Shown here one piece after another: positions 43,206-51,424 of a stretch of 64,000 nucleotides of DNA (positions are counted from its first letter, which is position 1; each line of letters begins with the position of its first letter). A program made the position numbers and the translations under genes. The stretch is from Oceanipulchritudo sp049975345 (lineage in GTDB: Bacteria; Verrucomicrobiota; Verrucomicrobiia; Opitutales; Oceanipulchritudinaceae). The stretch is taken from the NCBI GenBank assembly GCA_049975345.1, contig JBNGDP010000006.1:1-64000 (forward strand), in the 5' to 3' direction. The notes beneath the pieces were generated by a model. That model was not told the origin of the DNA and ran no database searches. It worked only from the letters and a program-made list of their open reading frames with translations.

Positions 43206-43913
43206 TCACTTCTGCCCGTAGTAGGCTCCGGACCCGTGCTTGCGCAGAAAGTGCCTGTCGAGAAGGGCGCGGGAGATCCCGCCGGCGGCAGGCCCGAGGG
43301 CCAGGGTCTTCAGGGCCATGTCGGCGCAGATTTCAAGGGCTTCGGCATATTCAACCGCCCTGGCGGCGGTGGTGTTCCAGACGAAGGGGCCATGCCCGCG
43401 CACCAGCACGGCCGGAACATCCAGGGGCCGGATCCCGCGGAAGCGCTCGAGAATGACGTTGGCGGTTTCCCATTCATAGTTTCCCCTGATTTGCTCCCCG
43501 GTCATTTCCCGGGTCACGGGCACCGGACCGTGAAAATGATCGGCGTGGGTGGTGCCGAGGCAGGGAATCTCCCTGCCGGCCTGGGCAAAGGCGACCGCGG
43601 AGCGTGAATGGGTGTGCACGACGGAGCGAACCCCGGCCTCGGCAAAGGCCATGAAGAGGCGCCGGTGCGTCGGCGTGTCGGAGGATGGATTGAGCGCTCC
43701 CTCGACGATTTTTCCTTCCAGGTCGAGGAGGACCATGTCGGAGGGTTTCAACTCATCATAAGGAACCCCGCTCGGCTTGATGGCGAACACCCCTGTTTCC
43801 GTGTCAAGCACACTCACGTTGCCGAAAGTGAGGTCCACCAGCCCGGTCCTTGGCAGACACTTGTTCGCCTCGCAGCACTCCTCCCGGATCCCCTGGTAGC
43901 GGTCTGTATTCAT
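43206..43913 (-). CDS. araD: L-ribulose-5-phosphate 4-epimerase
   Basis: The 235-aa class II aldolase-fold enzyme converts L-ribulose-5-phosphate to D-xylulose-5-phosphate. The zinc-site histidines appear in VVHTHSRSAVAF and the phosphate-binding region in TGNV-like LTFGNVSVLD and KPSGVPYDEL; AVLVRGHGPFVW carries the third His. Length matches AraD and UlaF/SgbE homologues. It lies 16 bases downstream of araB in an operon, which favours arabinose or ribulose rather than ascorbate metabolism. No araA isomerase is in the window. Confidence 0.92.
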   Translation of the reverse strand: MNTDRYQGIREECCEANKCLPRTGLVDLTFGNVSVLDTETGVFAIKPSGVPYDELKPSDMVLLDLEGKIVEGALNPSSDTPTHRRLFMAFAEAGVRSVVHTHSRSAVAFAQAGREIPCLGTTHADHFHGPVPVTREMTGEQIRGNYEWETANVILERFRGIRPLDVPAVLVRGHGPFVWNTTAARAVEYAEALEICADMALKTLALGPAAGGISRALLDRHFLRKHGSGAYYGQK

Positions 43914-43929
43914 ACTGCAGCTACAATTC

Positions 43930-45606
43930 TCAATTGCTTCCGGCTTTCGCCTGGCGTGCCTTGATAGCGAGCAGCGCTTTCATGACACCGCCGAGATCGG
44001 CCTTCGTGCACACGCCGCCGAAGGCGTCGTGGACCTCCTTGTAGAGGGCGAAGAGCTCGTTGTAAACGGCGTGGTTTTGCGGATCGGGCTTGTAAACGAT
44101 GTCCTTGACGCGGGTCATGGCGGCCTGGGCGGCGGGATAATCCGCATAGGCTCCGGCCACGACGGCGCCGCCGATGGCCGCCCCGAGAGCGCAGGCCTGG
44201 GAGGAGGCGGAGACCAGCATCTCGCTGTTGGTCACATCGGCGTAAATCTGCATCAGCATGGGATTCTTCTCGGCGATGCCGCCGGCGCAGATGATGCGCT
44301 CGACCGGCACCCCGTATTCGGCGATCCGATCGAGGATCATGCGGGCCCCGAAGGCGCTGGCCTCGATGAGGGCGCGGTAGACCTCGGCGGCGCTGGTGTG
44401 CAGGGTCTGCCCGAGGATGAGCCCGGTCAGGCGCTGGTCGACCAGGACGGTGCGGTTGCCGTTGTTCCAGTCGAGGGCCAGAAGGCCGCTCTGGCCGGGT
44501 TTCATTCCCTCCACTTCCCTTGTGAATTCCACGTGTTTCCGGTCGTCTCCTTCGCAGACCACCTCGACCCACCATTTGAACAGGTCGCCGACCGCGCTCT
44601 GGCCGGCCTCGATGCCGTAGAACCCGGGCAGGATGGCGCCCTTGACGATGCCGCAGATCCCGGGAATGTCGGCCACCTCCTTTTCGGCGGAGACGACCCC
44701 GCAATCGCAGGTGGAGGTTCCGATGACCTTGACGAGGGTGCCCTCCCGGACCCCGCAACCGATCGCCCCGTAGTGGACGTCCATCTCCCCGATGGCGATG
44801 GGGATACCAACGGACAGGCCGAGGCGGGAAGCCCATTCCTCCGAGAGCTGGCCGGCCTTCACGGAGGCGTCGTGGGCCTTCTCGTAGAGCCGGTCCCGCA
44901 AGTCGGCCAGCTTCGGATCAAGCAGCGAGAGAAACTCCTTGTCCGGGAGGCCGTTCCAGTCATCCGCATAGAGGGCCTTGTGTCCGGCCATGCAGACCCC
45001 GCGGACGATTTCGGAGGGATCGCTGATTCCGGCCAGCCGGGCGGGGATCCAGTCGGCGAACTCGACCCAGCTGTGGGCGGCCTCGAATACCGCGGGGTCG
45101 GTTTTCAGGCAGTGCCAGATCTTGCTCCAGAACCACTCCGAGGAATAGGTGTTTCCGCACTTGGCGACGTATTCCGGCCGGAGCCTGCGGGCGAGGGAGG
45201 TGATGGCCTCCGCCTCGGCATGGCTGGTGTGGTCCTTCCACAGCCAGCACTGGGCGTTCAGGTTTTCCCGGAACGCGGGCAGCATGCCGAGGGCCTCGTT
45301 CTTGTCATTCACCGGAATGGGACTGGAACCGGTGGTGTCCACCCCGATCCCGATCACTTTCTGCGGGCTGAATTCCGGATCCGCGCCCGCGGCCTTGAGG
45401 GCCTCGCGCACGGAAACTTCCAGTCCCTGCAGATAATCCCCCGGATGCTGGCGGGCCAGGTTATGGTCGGCCGGATCGAGAAGGATGCCCTGCCTGCCGC
45501 CGGGGTAATTGAACACATGCGCACCGAGCTCCTTGCCATCCGCAACCCGCACGACCAGCGCGCGGACGGAATTGGTGCCGTAATCCAGTCCAAGGGTGTA
45601 ACTCAT
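43930..45606 (-). CDS. araB: Ribulokinase
   Basis: The 558-aa FGGY-family kinase phosphorylates L-ribulose with ATP. Motifs include LGLDYGTNSVRALVV at the N-terminus, GVDTTGSSPIPVN, ALDWNNGNRTVLVDQRLTGL and ICAGGIAEKNPMLMQIYADV near the C-terminus. Its length equals the long ribulokinase branch rather than xylulokinase or glycerol kinase. It is the first gene of the araBD operon. The 234-base upstream spacer shows no clear AraC or GntR operator. Confidence 0.93.
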   Translation of the reverse strand: MSYTLGLDYGTNSVRALVVRVADGKELGAHVFNYPGGRQGILLDPADHNLARQHPGDYLQGLEVSVREALKAAGADPEFSPQKVIGIGVDTTGSSPIPVNDKNEALGMLPAFRENLNAQCWLWKDHTSHAEAEAITSLARRLRPEYVAKCGNTYSSEWFWSKIWHCLKTDPAVFEAAHSWVEFADWIPARLAGISDPSEIVRGVCMAGHKALYADDWNGLPDKEFLSLLDPKLADLRDRLYEKAHDASVKAGQLSEEWASRLGLSVGIPIAIGEMDVHYGAIGCGVREGTLVKVIGTSTCDCGVVSAEKEVADIPGICGIVKGAILPGFYGIEAGQSAVGDLFKWWVEVVCEGDDRKHVEFTREVEGMKPGQSGLLALDWNNGNRTVLVDQRLTGLILGQTLHTSAAEVYRALIEASAFGARMILDRIAEYGVPVERIICAGGIAEKNPMLMQIYADVTNSEMLVSASSQACALGAAIGGAVVAGAYADYPAAQAAMTRVKDIVYKPDPQNHAVYNELFALYKEVHDAFGGVCTKADLGGVMKALLAIKARQAKAGSN

Positions 45607-45840
45607 CAGTCCCCATGCCTAGGGGAACAGGGGAATTTCGCAAACAAAAGAACAGGCAAAATTCCCTTTATGGAAGGGTCGAACTCTGCCATTGTGTATT
45701 AAATGGGGCCCGTAAACAGGGGTTGAGGTCGCTGGCCGGCCTGATCCGTTTGATGGATGGCTGAACTGGGCGCTGGGGATTCCCCTTGTGCTCTTGATGT
45801 TTACAATTATGAATCGCGTTAAAAAGGAGTTATAAGGAAC
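45607..45840. other. Divergent spacer between araB and the PIG-L gene
   Basis: The 234-base region should contain the ara operon promoter on one strand and the PIG-L promoter on the other. It becomes AT-rich at 45795-45840 (TTTACAATTATG, TTAAAAAGGAG), the likely plus-strand promoter and ribosome site. No gene, clear operator or terminator is seen. Confidence 0.4.
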
Positions 45841-46668
45841 GTGGAGTTATCCCAGCAGCATGCCTCCCTGTGGATTCCGGATGGGGTTTCCGAGGAGGCG
45901 GCCCTTCGTCGCACCACGCATCTGGGAATCGGGGCGCACGCGGATGATCTCGAATTCATGGCTTACTCGGGGATCGCGGAGTGTTTTGACCGGGCCGACA
46001 AATGGTTCGGCGGGGTGACCGTGACGAACGGGGCCAATCCGCCGAGGAGCGGACCTTATGCGGAATGCACCGCCCATGAGATGGCCGACATCCGCAGCCG
46101 CGAACAGGTGGAAGCGGCGCGGATCGGATCCTACGGATTCCAGGCACAGCTTTTTCATGACAGTGCGGTTGTCCGCGCGGTTGATCCAGCGGTGGTCGCC
46201 GATCTTGAATCCCTTCTCACGGCGAGCCGCCCGGAAGTGCTGTATCTGCATCAGCCCTTCGACAAGCACCCGACCCACATCGGCGTTTTGAAATGCTCCT
46301 TGGCCGCCTTGCTGAATCTCCCTCCGAAGCACAGGCCGCGAAAGGTGTACGGCTGCGAGGTGTGGCGCGGCCTGGACTGGGTTCCGGGAAAATGCAAGGT
46401 GGCGCTTCCGACGCACGCCCATCCGGAGCTGGCAAGGAAGCTCATGCAGTGTTTCCGTTCACAAATCAAGGGGGGGAAACGCTACGATCTGGCCGTTCCT
46501 GGCCGCTGGCTGGCCAATGCCACCTTTTATCAATCCCATGCCGTTGATGTCATGGAAAGCCTTGCCTGGGGGCTGGATCTGACCCCGATGATCCAACCTG
46601 GGGGACCTGGTCTGAAGGCCTACCGCAGCCAAATCCTGAGGGCTTTCGAGGAGAGCCTGCTCGATTAG
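45841..46668 (+). CDS. PIG-L/LmbE-family deacetylase
   Basis: A 275-aa zinc-dependent N-deacetylase of the LmbE-like family, which acts on GlcNAc-type or related substrates. The metal motif is GIGAHADDLEF (His33, Asp35-Asp36) with the distal His143 and His146 in DKHPTHIGVLK. No signal peptide is present. The GTG start at 45841 has AAGGA at good spacing. Homologues without pathway partners are common in carbohydrate-degrading bacteria. Its stop overlaps that of the convergent DUF2147 gene in TTAG. Confidence 0.88.
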   Translation: MELSQQHASLWIPDGVSEEAALRRTTHLGIGAHADDLEFMAYSGIAECFDRADKWFGGVTVTNGANPPRSGPYAECTAHEMADIRSREQVEAARIGSYGFQAQLFHDSAVVRAVDPAVVADLESLLTASRPEVLYLHQPFDKHPTHIGVLKCSLAALLNLPPKHRPRKVYGCEVWRGLDWVPGKCKVALPTHAHPELARKLMQCFRSQIKGGKRYDLAVPGRWLANATFYQSHAVDVMESLAWGLDLTPMIQPGGPGLKAYRSQILRAFEESLLD

Positions 46669-47111
46669 GAACCGGCAACGGGCTCCCAGGTCTGGGTGCG
46701 TCCAAGGAGGGAGAATCCGACAAATCCACGAACTTCCAGCCTGCCGTCCTCGCGCAGGTGGAGTTTTGCCTTGTACACCTTTCCGTTCTTGGGATCGATG
46801 ATTTGACCGCCCTTCCAATCGCCATCCCCGGTTTCCTTGAGCCCCCACAAGATGACCATACCGAGGACCGGTTTCCCCTTGCGCTCGCCCGGACAATTGT
46901 CGCAAAGCGGATTGGGCCCGCGGTCGCTGTGCAGGATCTCGATGACCCTCCCCTCCAGTTTTCCGTCACTGTCCAGGTAGAGGGTGACGATGGATTTGGT
47001 CTTTCCCGTCTCGTCATCAATCGTGCGCCAGTCCCCAAGGACCGAACCGGCCGCGAGCAGACCCGTTCCGGCCGAGAGGAGCACCCATACAAGGAGCGTG
47101 CGGAGTTTCAT
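46665..47111 (-). CDS. DUF2147-family secreted protein
   Basis: This 148-aa exported protein has a signal peptide (MKLRTLLVWVLLSAGTGLLA) and the DUF2147 lipocalin-like fold: VLGDWRTIDDETGKTKSIV, GRVIEILHSDRGPNPLCDNC and GGQIIDPKNGKVYKAKL. Function in the family is unknown. The Cys pair in LCDNCPG could form a disulfide. ATG 47111 is preferred to the TTG at 47123 because it starts the signal peptide. It faces a truncated ABC transporter gene just upstream on the other strand. Confidence 0.87.
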   Translation of the reverse strand: MKLRTLLVWVLLSAGTGLLAAGSVLGDWRTIDDETGKTKSIVTLYLDSDGKLEGRVIEILHSDRGPNPLCDNCPGERKGKPVLGMVILWGLKETGDGDWKGGQIIDPKNGKVYKAKLHLREDGRLEVRGFVGFSLLGRTQTWEPVAGS

Positions 47112-47177
47112 GTCCCGATTCAACCGACCGGGCTGCCGGCGGTCAATCCGGATGGTCGGGAAATTTGATCAAGGGAT

Positions 47178-48164
47178 GTGACCGCGGCCGGGGAGGGTTT
47201 CTCGGTCTTCCCCTACGTGGCGGCCATCATGGTCCAGCTGCAGGGGGCGCAGGCCGCCGGGGAACGTGTTCTCAGTCTCCTCGCCACGGAACCGGAAATC
47301 AAGGATTCCCCTGAAGTTGTTCGTCGGATCAGGGAGGTTTCAGCCAATCCGGGCCGGTTTCCGGCCGCGGCGCCTGACGGGGATTCCCCCTTGATCGGGC
47401 GGATCGAATTCCGCGGGGTTGGTTTTGCCTATGAGGAAAAAGAGCCGGTTCTTGAGAATTTCAACCTGACGGTGGAACCCGGCGAGACGATCGCCCTTGT
47501 GGGGGCCAGCGGAGGCGGCAAAAGCACCATCGTCAGTCTTCCGGCACGGTTTTACGAACCGACGGCGGGCGGAATCTACCTTGACGGGATCGAATACCGG
47601 CAGCGCTCGCTCGCCTGGTACCAGTCCAATTTCGGGATTGTTTTGCAGTCCCCGCATCTCTTTTCGGGAACGGTCAAGGAGAATATCCTGTACGGGCGGC
47701 TCGGGGCCACGGATGCGGAAGTTGAACAGGCCGCGCGCATGGCCAATGCGCACGCCTTTATCGAGAAACTGGAGAAGGGCTACGATACCCCTGTCGGGGA
47801 GGGGGGCAAGCGCCTCTCCACCGGCCAGAAGCAACTCGTTTCCTTTGCCCGGGCGATTCTTGCCAATCCGCAGGTTTTCATCATGGACGAGGCGACCTCC
47901 TCGATCGACACGGAGACGGAGGCGCTGATCCAGACGGGCCTGCAGAGGATCCTGCGCGGTCGGATCAGCTTTGTCATCGCCCACCGGCTCTCGACGATCC
48001 GCTCCGCCGACAAGATCCTTGTCATCGACCGGGGCAAAATCCTCGAGCAGGGTTCCCACAGCGAGCTCATTTCGCGGAAGGGCCATTACCATGCCCTCTA
48101 CACGCGCCGATTTCGCCGGGAGACCGAGGGCAGGGCGCTCGACATGGTGGGGACGAGGGACTAG
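47178..48164 (+). pseudogene. ABC exporter ATPase half, N-terminal membrane domain missing
   Basis: The 328-aa frame corresponds only to the end of the sixth membrane helix (FSVFPYVAAIMVQLQ) plus the nucleotide-binding domain of an MsbA-like exporter; a complete subunit would be near 580-600 residues. Walker A is GASGGGKST (109-117), the signature motif is LSTGQ instead of LSGGQ, and Walker B is VFIMDEATSSID. The start is an unconvincing GTG, and the preceding 500 bases encode a protein on the other strand. It is therefore a 5'-truncated remnant, or the join may be an assembly artefact. STIVSLPARFY is also unusual (LLLRFY is typical). Confidence 0.7.
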
Positions 48165-49348
48165 TCCTTGTATGGATCCCATTCATCCTCTCCGGCCATG
48201 GCGACCCCGAGGGGGCGGAGGGTGTGGAGGACGCGGAGGGTGTCCTTGTGGAATGCAAGGACTTCCCTGAGGCGCTTGTAGCAGTGGGGGGATTCGTCGG
48301 TACCCGCCCCGCGGAGGACGACGCCCTTTTTATCGACCCAGTCCAGCATCATCCGGCGGGAGATTTCCCCGCGGCTGGTGTGGACCTTGCGCCCGTGCCG
48401 CCAGCGGCTCTTCCCGCTGGCCCGGGTCCGGCTCATGACCCGGCCGGCCCCGTGGACAGTGGAAAACAGGGCAAGGGCGGATTCCGCTGACGGCACGCCC
48501 TCGACGATGACGGAATCGTCCCCCATGGAGCCGCCGATGAATCCGCGCTGGCCCGGAAAGGCCGGGGTGGCGCCCTTGCGGACGACCCAGAGCTTTTCCC
48601 CGCGGTGCTCCTCCAGCCACGCGAAGTTGTGGTGATTGTGCACCTCCTCCAGAATGTCAGCCCCGAGGATTTGCGCCACCCGCCGGCAGACCCAGTCCCG
48701 ACCGGCATAGGCATACCGGCCGGCCAGTTTCATGCAGGCGAGGTATTCCTCCCCGAGGTTCGACTTTACCGGGATGAGTGTAGGAGGAACATGGATACCT
48801 TCCTTGCCCCCCGCCGCCTTGAGGAAGTGGGTGGCCAGCTTGTGACCCAGGCCGCGCGAGCCGAAGTGGACCCCGATCCAGATCGCGCCGGTTTCGTCCT
48901 CGAAGACATCCACATAGTGGTTGCCGCTGCCGACGGTCCCCAACTGGTCGTGGGCCAGCTGGCGCAGGGACGCCGCGGCCGGGATGTCCCAGGCCGGGTC
49001 ATCATGCAGGAGGGGGTGGTCGATCGGCTCCTTGTTCCTGCGCCCGACCCCGAAGGAAATGGTGTCGAAAATCTCGTCCATTATTTCCCCGATGTTCCCC
49101 TTCACGGTCTCCGGATCCGCATCGAGCCGCACGGCCTTGTTTCCGCAGGCGATGTCGAACCCGACCCCGGAAGGGGAGATCTTGTCGCGGTAGGCCACGA
49201 CTCCGCCGATCGGCATGGAATAGCCGACGTGGTGGTCCGCCATCAGGGCCGCGCGCACGCCCGTTTCCCGGCATACCTTGATCTGCCGGACGGCGTCCTC
49301 AAGCGGCTCCCCCCAGACGGGAATGTTGCTGATCATTTGGTGGGACAT
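48161..49348 (-). CDS. rtcB: RtcB-family RNA ligase
   Basis: The 395-aa protein resembles RtcB, which joins 2',3'-cyclic phosphate and 5'-OH RNA ends with GTP and Mn2+. Metal-binding motifs are seen in SPSGVGFDIACGNKAV (Asp65, Cys68), VGSGNHYVDVFE and GVHFGSRGLGHK, with VHGAGRVMSR near the C-terminus. It is slightly shorter than E. coli RtcB and probably belongs to the RtcB1-like bacterial branch. There is no archease gene nearby. The stop overlaps that of the ABC gene in CTAG. Confidence 0.9.
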   Translation of the reverse strand: MSHQMISNIPVWGEPLEDAVRQIKVCRETGVRAALMADHHVGYSMPIGGVVAYRDKISPSGVGFDIACGNKAVRLDADPETVKGNIGEIMDEIFDTISFGVGRRNKEPIDHPLLHDDPAWDIPAAASLRQLAHDQLGTVGSGNHYVDVFEDETGAIWIGVHFGSRGLGHKLATHFLKAAGGKEGIHVPPTLIPVKSNLGEEYLACMKLAGRYAYAGRDWVCRRVAQILGADILEEVHNHHNFAWLEEHRGEKLWVVRKGATPAFPGQRGFIGGSMGDDSVIVEGVPSAESALALFSTVHGAGRVMSRTRASGKSRWRHGRKVHTSRGEISRRMMLDWVDKKGVVLRGAGTDESPHCYKRLREVLAFHKDTLRVLHTLRPLGVAMAGEDEWDPYKD

Positions 49349-49355
49349 CGGTTTT

Positions 49356-49485
49356 GTTCGCAGATTTTGTATCCACCGATCACAGATTCTCGCAGAACTT
49401 TCCTTTATGCTTGTTCCCTAATGGATTCATTTTTCCCGGATTTAAATCATACGAATCTGCGGCAATCCCTGCAATCCGCGGATTT
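49356..49485. repeat. Degenerate CGCAGATT-type intergenic repeats
   Basis: Between rtcB and the PGPGW gene are two related motif groups: CGCAGATT and CAGATTCTCGCAG (49358-49398), and AATCTGCGG and AATCCGCGG (49453-49482). The second group is roughly inverted relative to the first. Similar (A)ATC[CT]GCGG families occur as dispersed intergenic repeats in many bacterial genomes. Confidence 0.5.
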
Positions 49486-49494
49486 TCATTTCTT

Positions 49495-49914
49495 TCATGG
49501 GGCCGGCAGAATCAACGGTCGGTGGTGGACCCTGGCGCGCAGCCACTGGATCGAATTGCGGATGCGGGGAACCCGCACGAGGCGGATCTGGAGCCGTCGC
49601 TTGCCGGGAAAGTCAATCAGGCCCAGTCCGATGACCATGGTCAGGATCCCCTGGCCGGGCAGCAGGAGCAGCAGCAGCCCCGCCAGCAGAAGGAAGGCGC
49701 CAAGCAAATTCTTCAGCCCGTGCAGCCCCTTCCGCAAGGGTCCCCGCTCCAGCGGGCCCGCGCTCAAACGGACAAAGTAATCCTCCGGCATCCAGGCGAC
49801 GATCACCGGCACCGCCACCAGGCTTCCCAGAAACATCAGCATCCCCGTTCCCCCCAGCCAGGCCAGGAGGACCTCGTTCTCGCGGAGCCAGTGCACCATC
49901 TCCACACTTTCCAT
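49495..49914 (-). CDS. PGPGW-type inner-membrane protein
   Basis: The 139-aa protein has two to three membrane helices: LLAWLGGTGMLMFLGSLVAV and LLGAFLLLAGLLLLLLPGQG. The family-like signature LLPGQGILTMVIGLGLIDFP follows. A basic tail (RIRNSIQWLRARVHHRP) would be cytoplasmic. The function of this small family is unknown. ATG 49914 is used; a TTG at 49941 adds nine residues and has AAGG upstream. Confidence 0.75.
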   Translation of the reverse strand: MESVEMVHWLRENEVLLAWLGGTGMLMFLGSLVAVPVIVAWMPEDYFVRLSAGPLERGPLRKGLHGLKNLLGAFLLLAGLLLLLLPGQGILTMVIGLGLIDFPGKRRLQIRLVRVPRIRNSIQWLRARVHHRPLILPAP

Positions 49915-49989
49915 GATGGCAGGTTTCCCATCTTCAATCAATCATTGCCTTTTCTTCAGAGAGGCCATTTAGATGGGTTCGCATTCCCC

Positions 49990-51186
49990 ATGAGCCGATT
50001 CCACGCGACTCCTTTCCGGATCTTCCTGGCCATTTGCGCGGGCTCTTTTCCGCTGTATGGTCAGGAGTTCCTCATCGACGAGCCCTTCGACGATCTTTCC
50101 GGATGGGACGACCTGAGCACGGCCATCAGCTGGACTGGGCAGCCGGTGAACGGCTCCGCATGGGAAACCACGGGCGGGATTCTCAGTCTCAACGAGGCGG
50201 GGATCGCCTCGGTCGGCCTTACCCCGTGGGACAGCATCGGGAAGACCCGCTCCTTCACGGCCCTGGACCGGCAGTTTTCGGAACCATTGACCCATCGTGA
50301 TGGGGACCTGGTCATCGAGATCCGGGTCCGCTGGGCGAGCATGATTTACGATCTGCGCGGGGAATGGAACCGGATCAACCTGATGCTGGTGCACGAATAC
50401 CCCGCGGGCGGGCTGGACCTGACCCGCGATGTAAAGGTCTACGACTTCACGCAGGAGTGGTGGGGGCGGCCGAGTTACCAGGTGCGGATCCGGGGAAACG
50501 ACCGGGCCCTCGGGGACGGGGAGGACGGCACCGCTCTTTTGATGTACGGCGGTGGCTACAGCCCTGAAGGGGAGTTTGAAATCTACAGCGACAGCCTGGG
50601 CCCCCTCTGGTGGCTGCCGGGGTTTTCCTCGACGGCCGGTGGCGATGCCTCCAACGGCGGACCGAGCCCGGGGGTGGGGGACCCCTGGCCCTGCAACGGC
50701 TGGGTGCGCAGCTCCAAGGGATTGGCCTCGCTGCAATGGCAGCGCTTCCGCTATGTGGTCGCGCCCGATCACCAGGCTCTCTATGTCGATGCCGATGACG
50801 ACGGCATGGGCTGGGTGCGGGACGGCTACATGCCCCTGCCGGAGGAAGCGGAGGCCCCGGGCACGGCGCCCCTGTACCGCTACTTTGAATCCCACGAGGG
50901 ACTGCGGGTCTATTTCCGCGGCTACGAGGATGTGGAAATGGACTACCTGCAGGCCTGGTTCACGCCGGTTACCGGCCGGCAACTGCGCCTGATCCGTGAA
51001 GGGAACGCCTGGCGCCTGCGCTTTCCCACCCGCACGGGGGAAGTCTACGTCATCGAGCATTCGTCCGATTTGCAGACATGGCTGGATTTAACCCCGCCCA
51101 TCGAGGGGGACGGCTTCGAGGCGGTATACGACCTCGGCTCCTTGCAAAGCAGCCCCGCCTCCTTCTACCGCCTGCGGTTGGAGTAA
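49990..51186 (+). CDS. Secreted beta-rich protein with shared C-terminal module
   Basis: The 398-aa product has a signal peptide (MSRFHATPFRIFLAICAGSF) cut before QEF. The mature part resembles a concanavalin-like or laminin-G-like beta sandwich: FDDLSGWDDL, GDLVIEIRVRWASM, FRYVVAPDHQALYVDADDDG and DVEMDYLQAWF. The last 70 residues (YVIEHSSDLQTWLDL, ending FYRLRLE) match the tail of other secreted proteins in this window but lack the DxDGDG loop. The function may be carbohydrate binding or hydrolysis. The longer upstream frame from 49354 is rejected because the signal peptide marks the start. Confidence 0.8.
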   Translation: MSRFHATPFRIFLAICAGSFPLYGQEFLIDEPFDDLSGWDDLSTAISWTGQPVNGSAWETTGGILSLNEAGIASVGLTPWDSIGKTRSFTALDRQFSEPLTHRDGDLVIEIRVRWASMIYDLRGEWNRINLMLVHEYPAGGLDLTRDVKVYDFTQEWWGRPSYQVRIRGNDRALGDGEDGTALLMYGGGYSPEGEFEIYSDSLGPLWWLPGFSSTAGGDASNGGPSPGVGDPWPCNGWVRSSKGLASLQWQRFRYVVAPDHQALYVDADDDGMGWVRDGYMPLPEEAEAPGTAPLYRYFESHEGLRVYFRGYEDVEMDYLQAWFTPVTGRQLRLIREGNAWRLRFPTRTGEVYVIEHSSDLQTWLDLTPPIEGDGFEAVYDLGSLQSSPASFYRLRLE

Positions 51187-51224
51187 TCCGGACCCGATCA
51201 GGCTTGCCGTATCGGACTCAGCCC

Positions 51225-51267
51225 TTCGACGGGCTCAGGGCATTTGGCAAGCTGCGCTTGCCAAATG
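51225..51267. repeat. Tandem hairpins behind the tRNA-Val gene (REP-like)
   Basis: AGCCC TTCGAC GGGCT (near 51222-51237) is followed by a perfect 11-bp stem: CATTTGGCAAG (51241-51251) and CTTGCCAAATG (51257-51267) with loop CTGCG. The second stem touches the CCA end of the tRNA gene. The motif CCCTTCGACGGGCTCAGGG is a widespread REP-like intergenic sequence. No T-run follows, so it is not a standard terminator, though it could aid 3' processing. Confidence 0.7.
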
Positions 51268-51342
51268 GTGGGCGCGCGCAGATTCGAACTGCGGACTTCC
51301 ACCGTGTGAAGATGGCGCTCTAACCAACTGAGCTACGCGCCC
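51266..51342 (-). tRNA. tRNA-Val (anticodon CAC)
   Basis: Read on the minus strand the gene begins GGGCGCG and folds fully. The D arm is GCTC...GAGC, and the anticodon arm is CCATC, TTCACAC, GGTGG with anticodon CAC. The T arm is CGCAG TTCGAAT CTGCG. The acceptor stem closes with CGCGCCC, discriminator A and an encoded CCA. It reads GUG valine codons. It stands alone between a secreted-protein gene and threonine aldolase. Confidence 0.96.
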
Positions 51343-51350
51343 TTATATAT

Positions 51351-51371
51351 GGACCAAGGACTAAGGACAAA
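51351..51371. repeat. Heptamer repeat in the tRNA leader region
   Basis: GGACCAA, GGACTAA, GGACAAA are three consecutive heptamers of the form GGACNAA, followed by GG. They lie between the predicted tRNA promoter and the tRNA gene, in what should be the 5' leader. Confidence 0.7.
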
Positions 51372-51372
51372 G

Positions 51373-51400
51373 GTGATAGGGAGGGTTGCGGATTCGTCAA
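51373..51400 (-). promoter_or_regulatory. Sigma70-type promoter for tRNA-Val
   Basis: On the minus strand TTGACG (51400-51395) and TATCAC (51378-51373) are 16 bases apart. Initiation at about 51366 would give a 24-base precursor leader before the tRNA. Confidence 0.45.
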
Positions 51401-51424
51401 TCCTTATGAAAGGATTTCCGGGCC

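Noticed and set aside
49354..49989. N-terminal extension of the secreted beta-rich protein
   Set aside because: It lies opposite the PGPGW gene and precedes a clear signal peptide at 49990.
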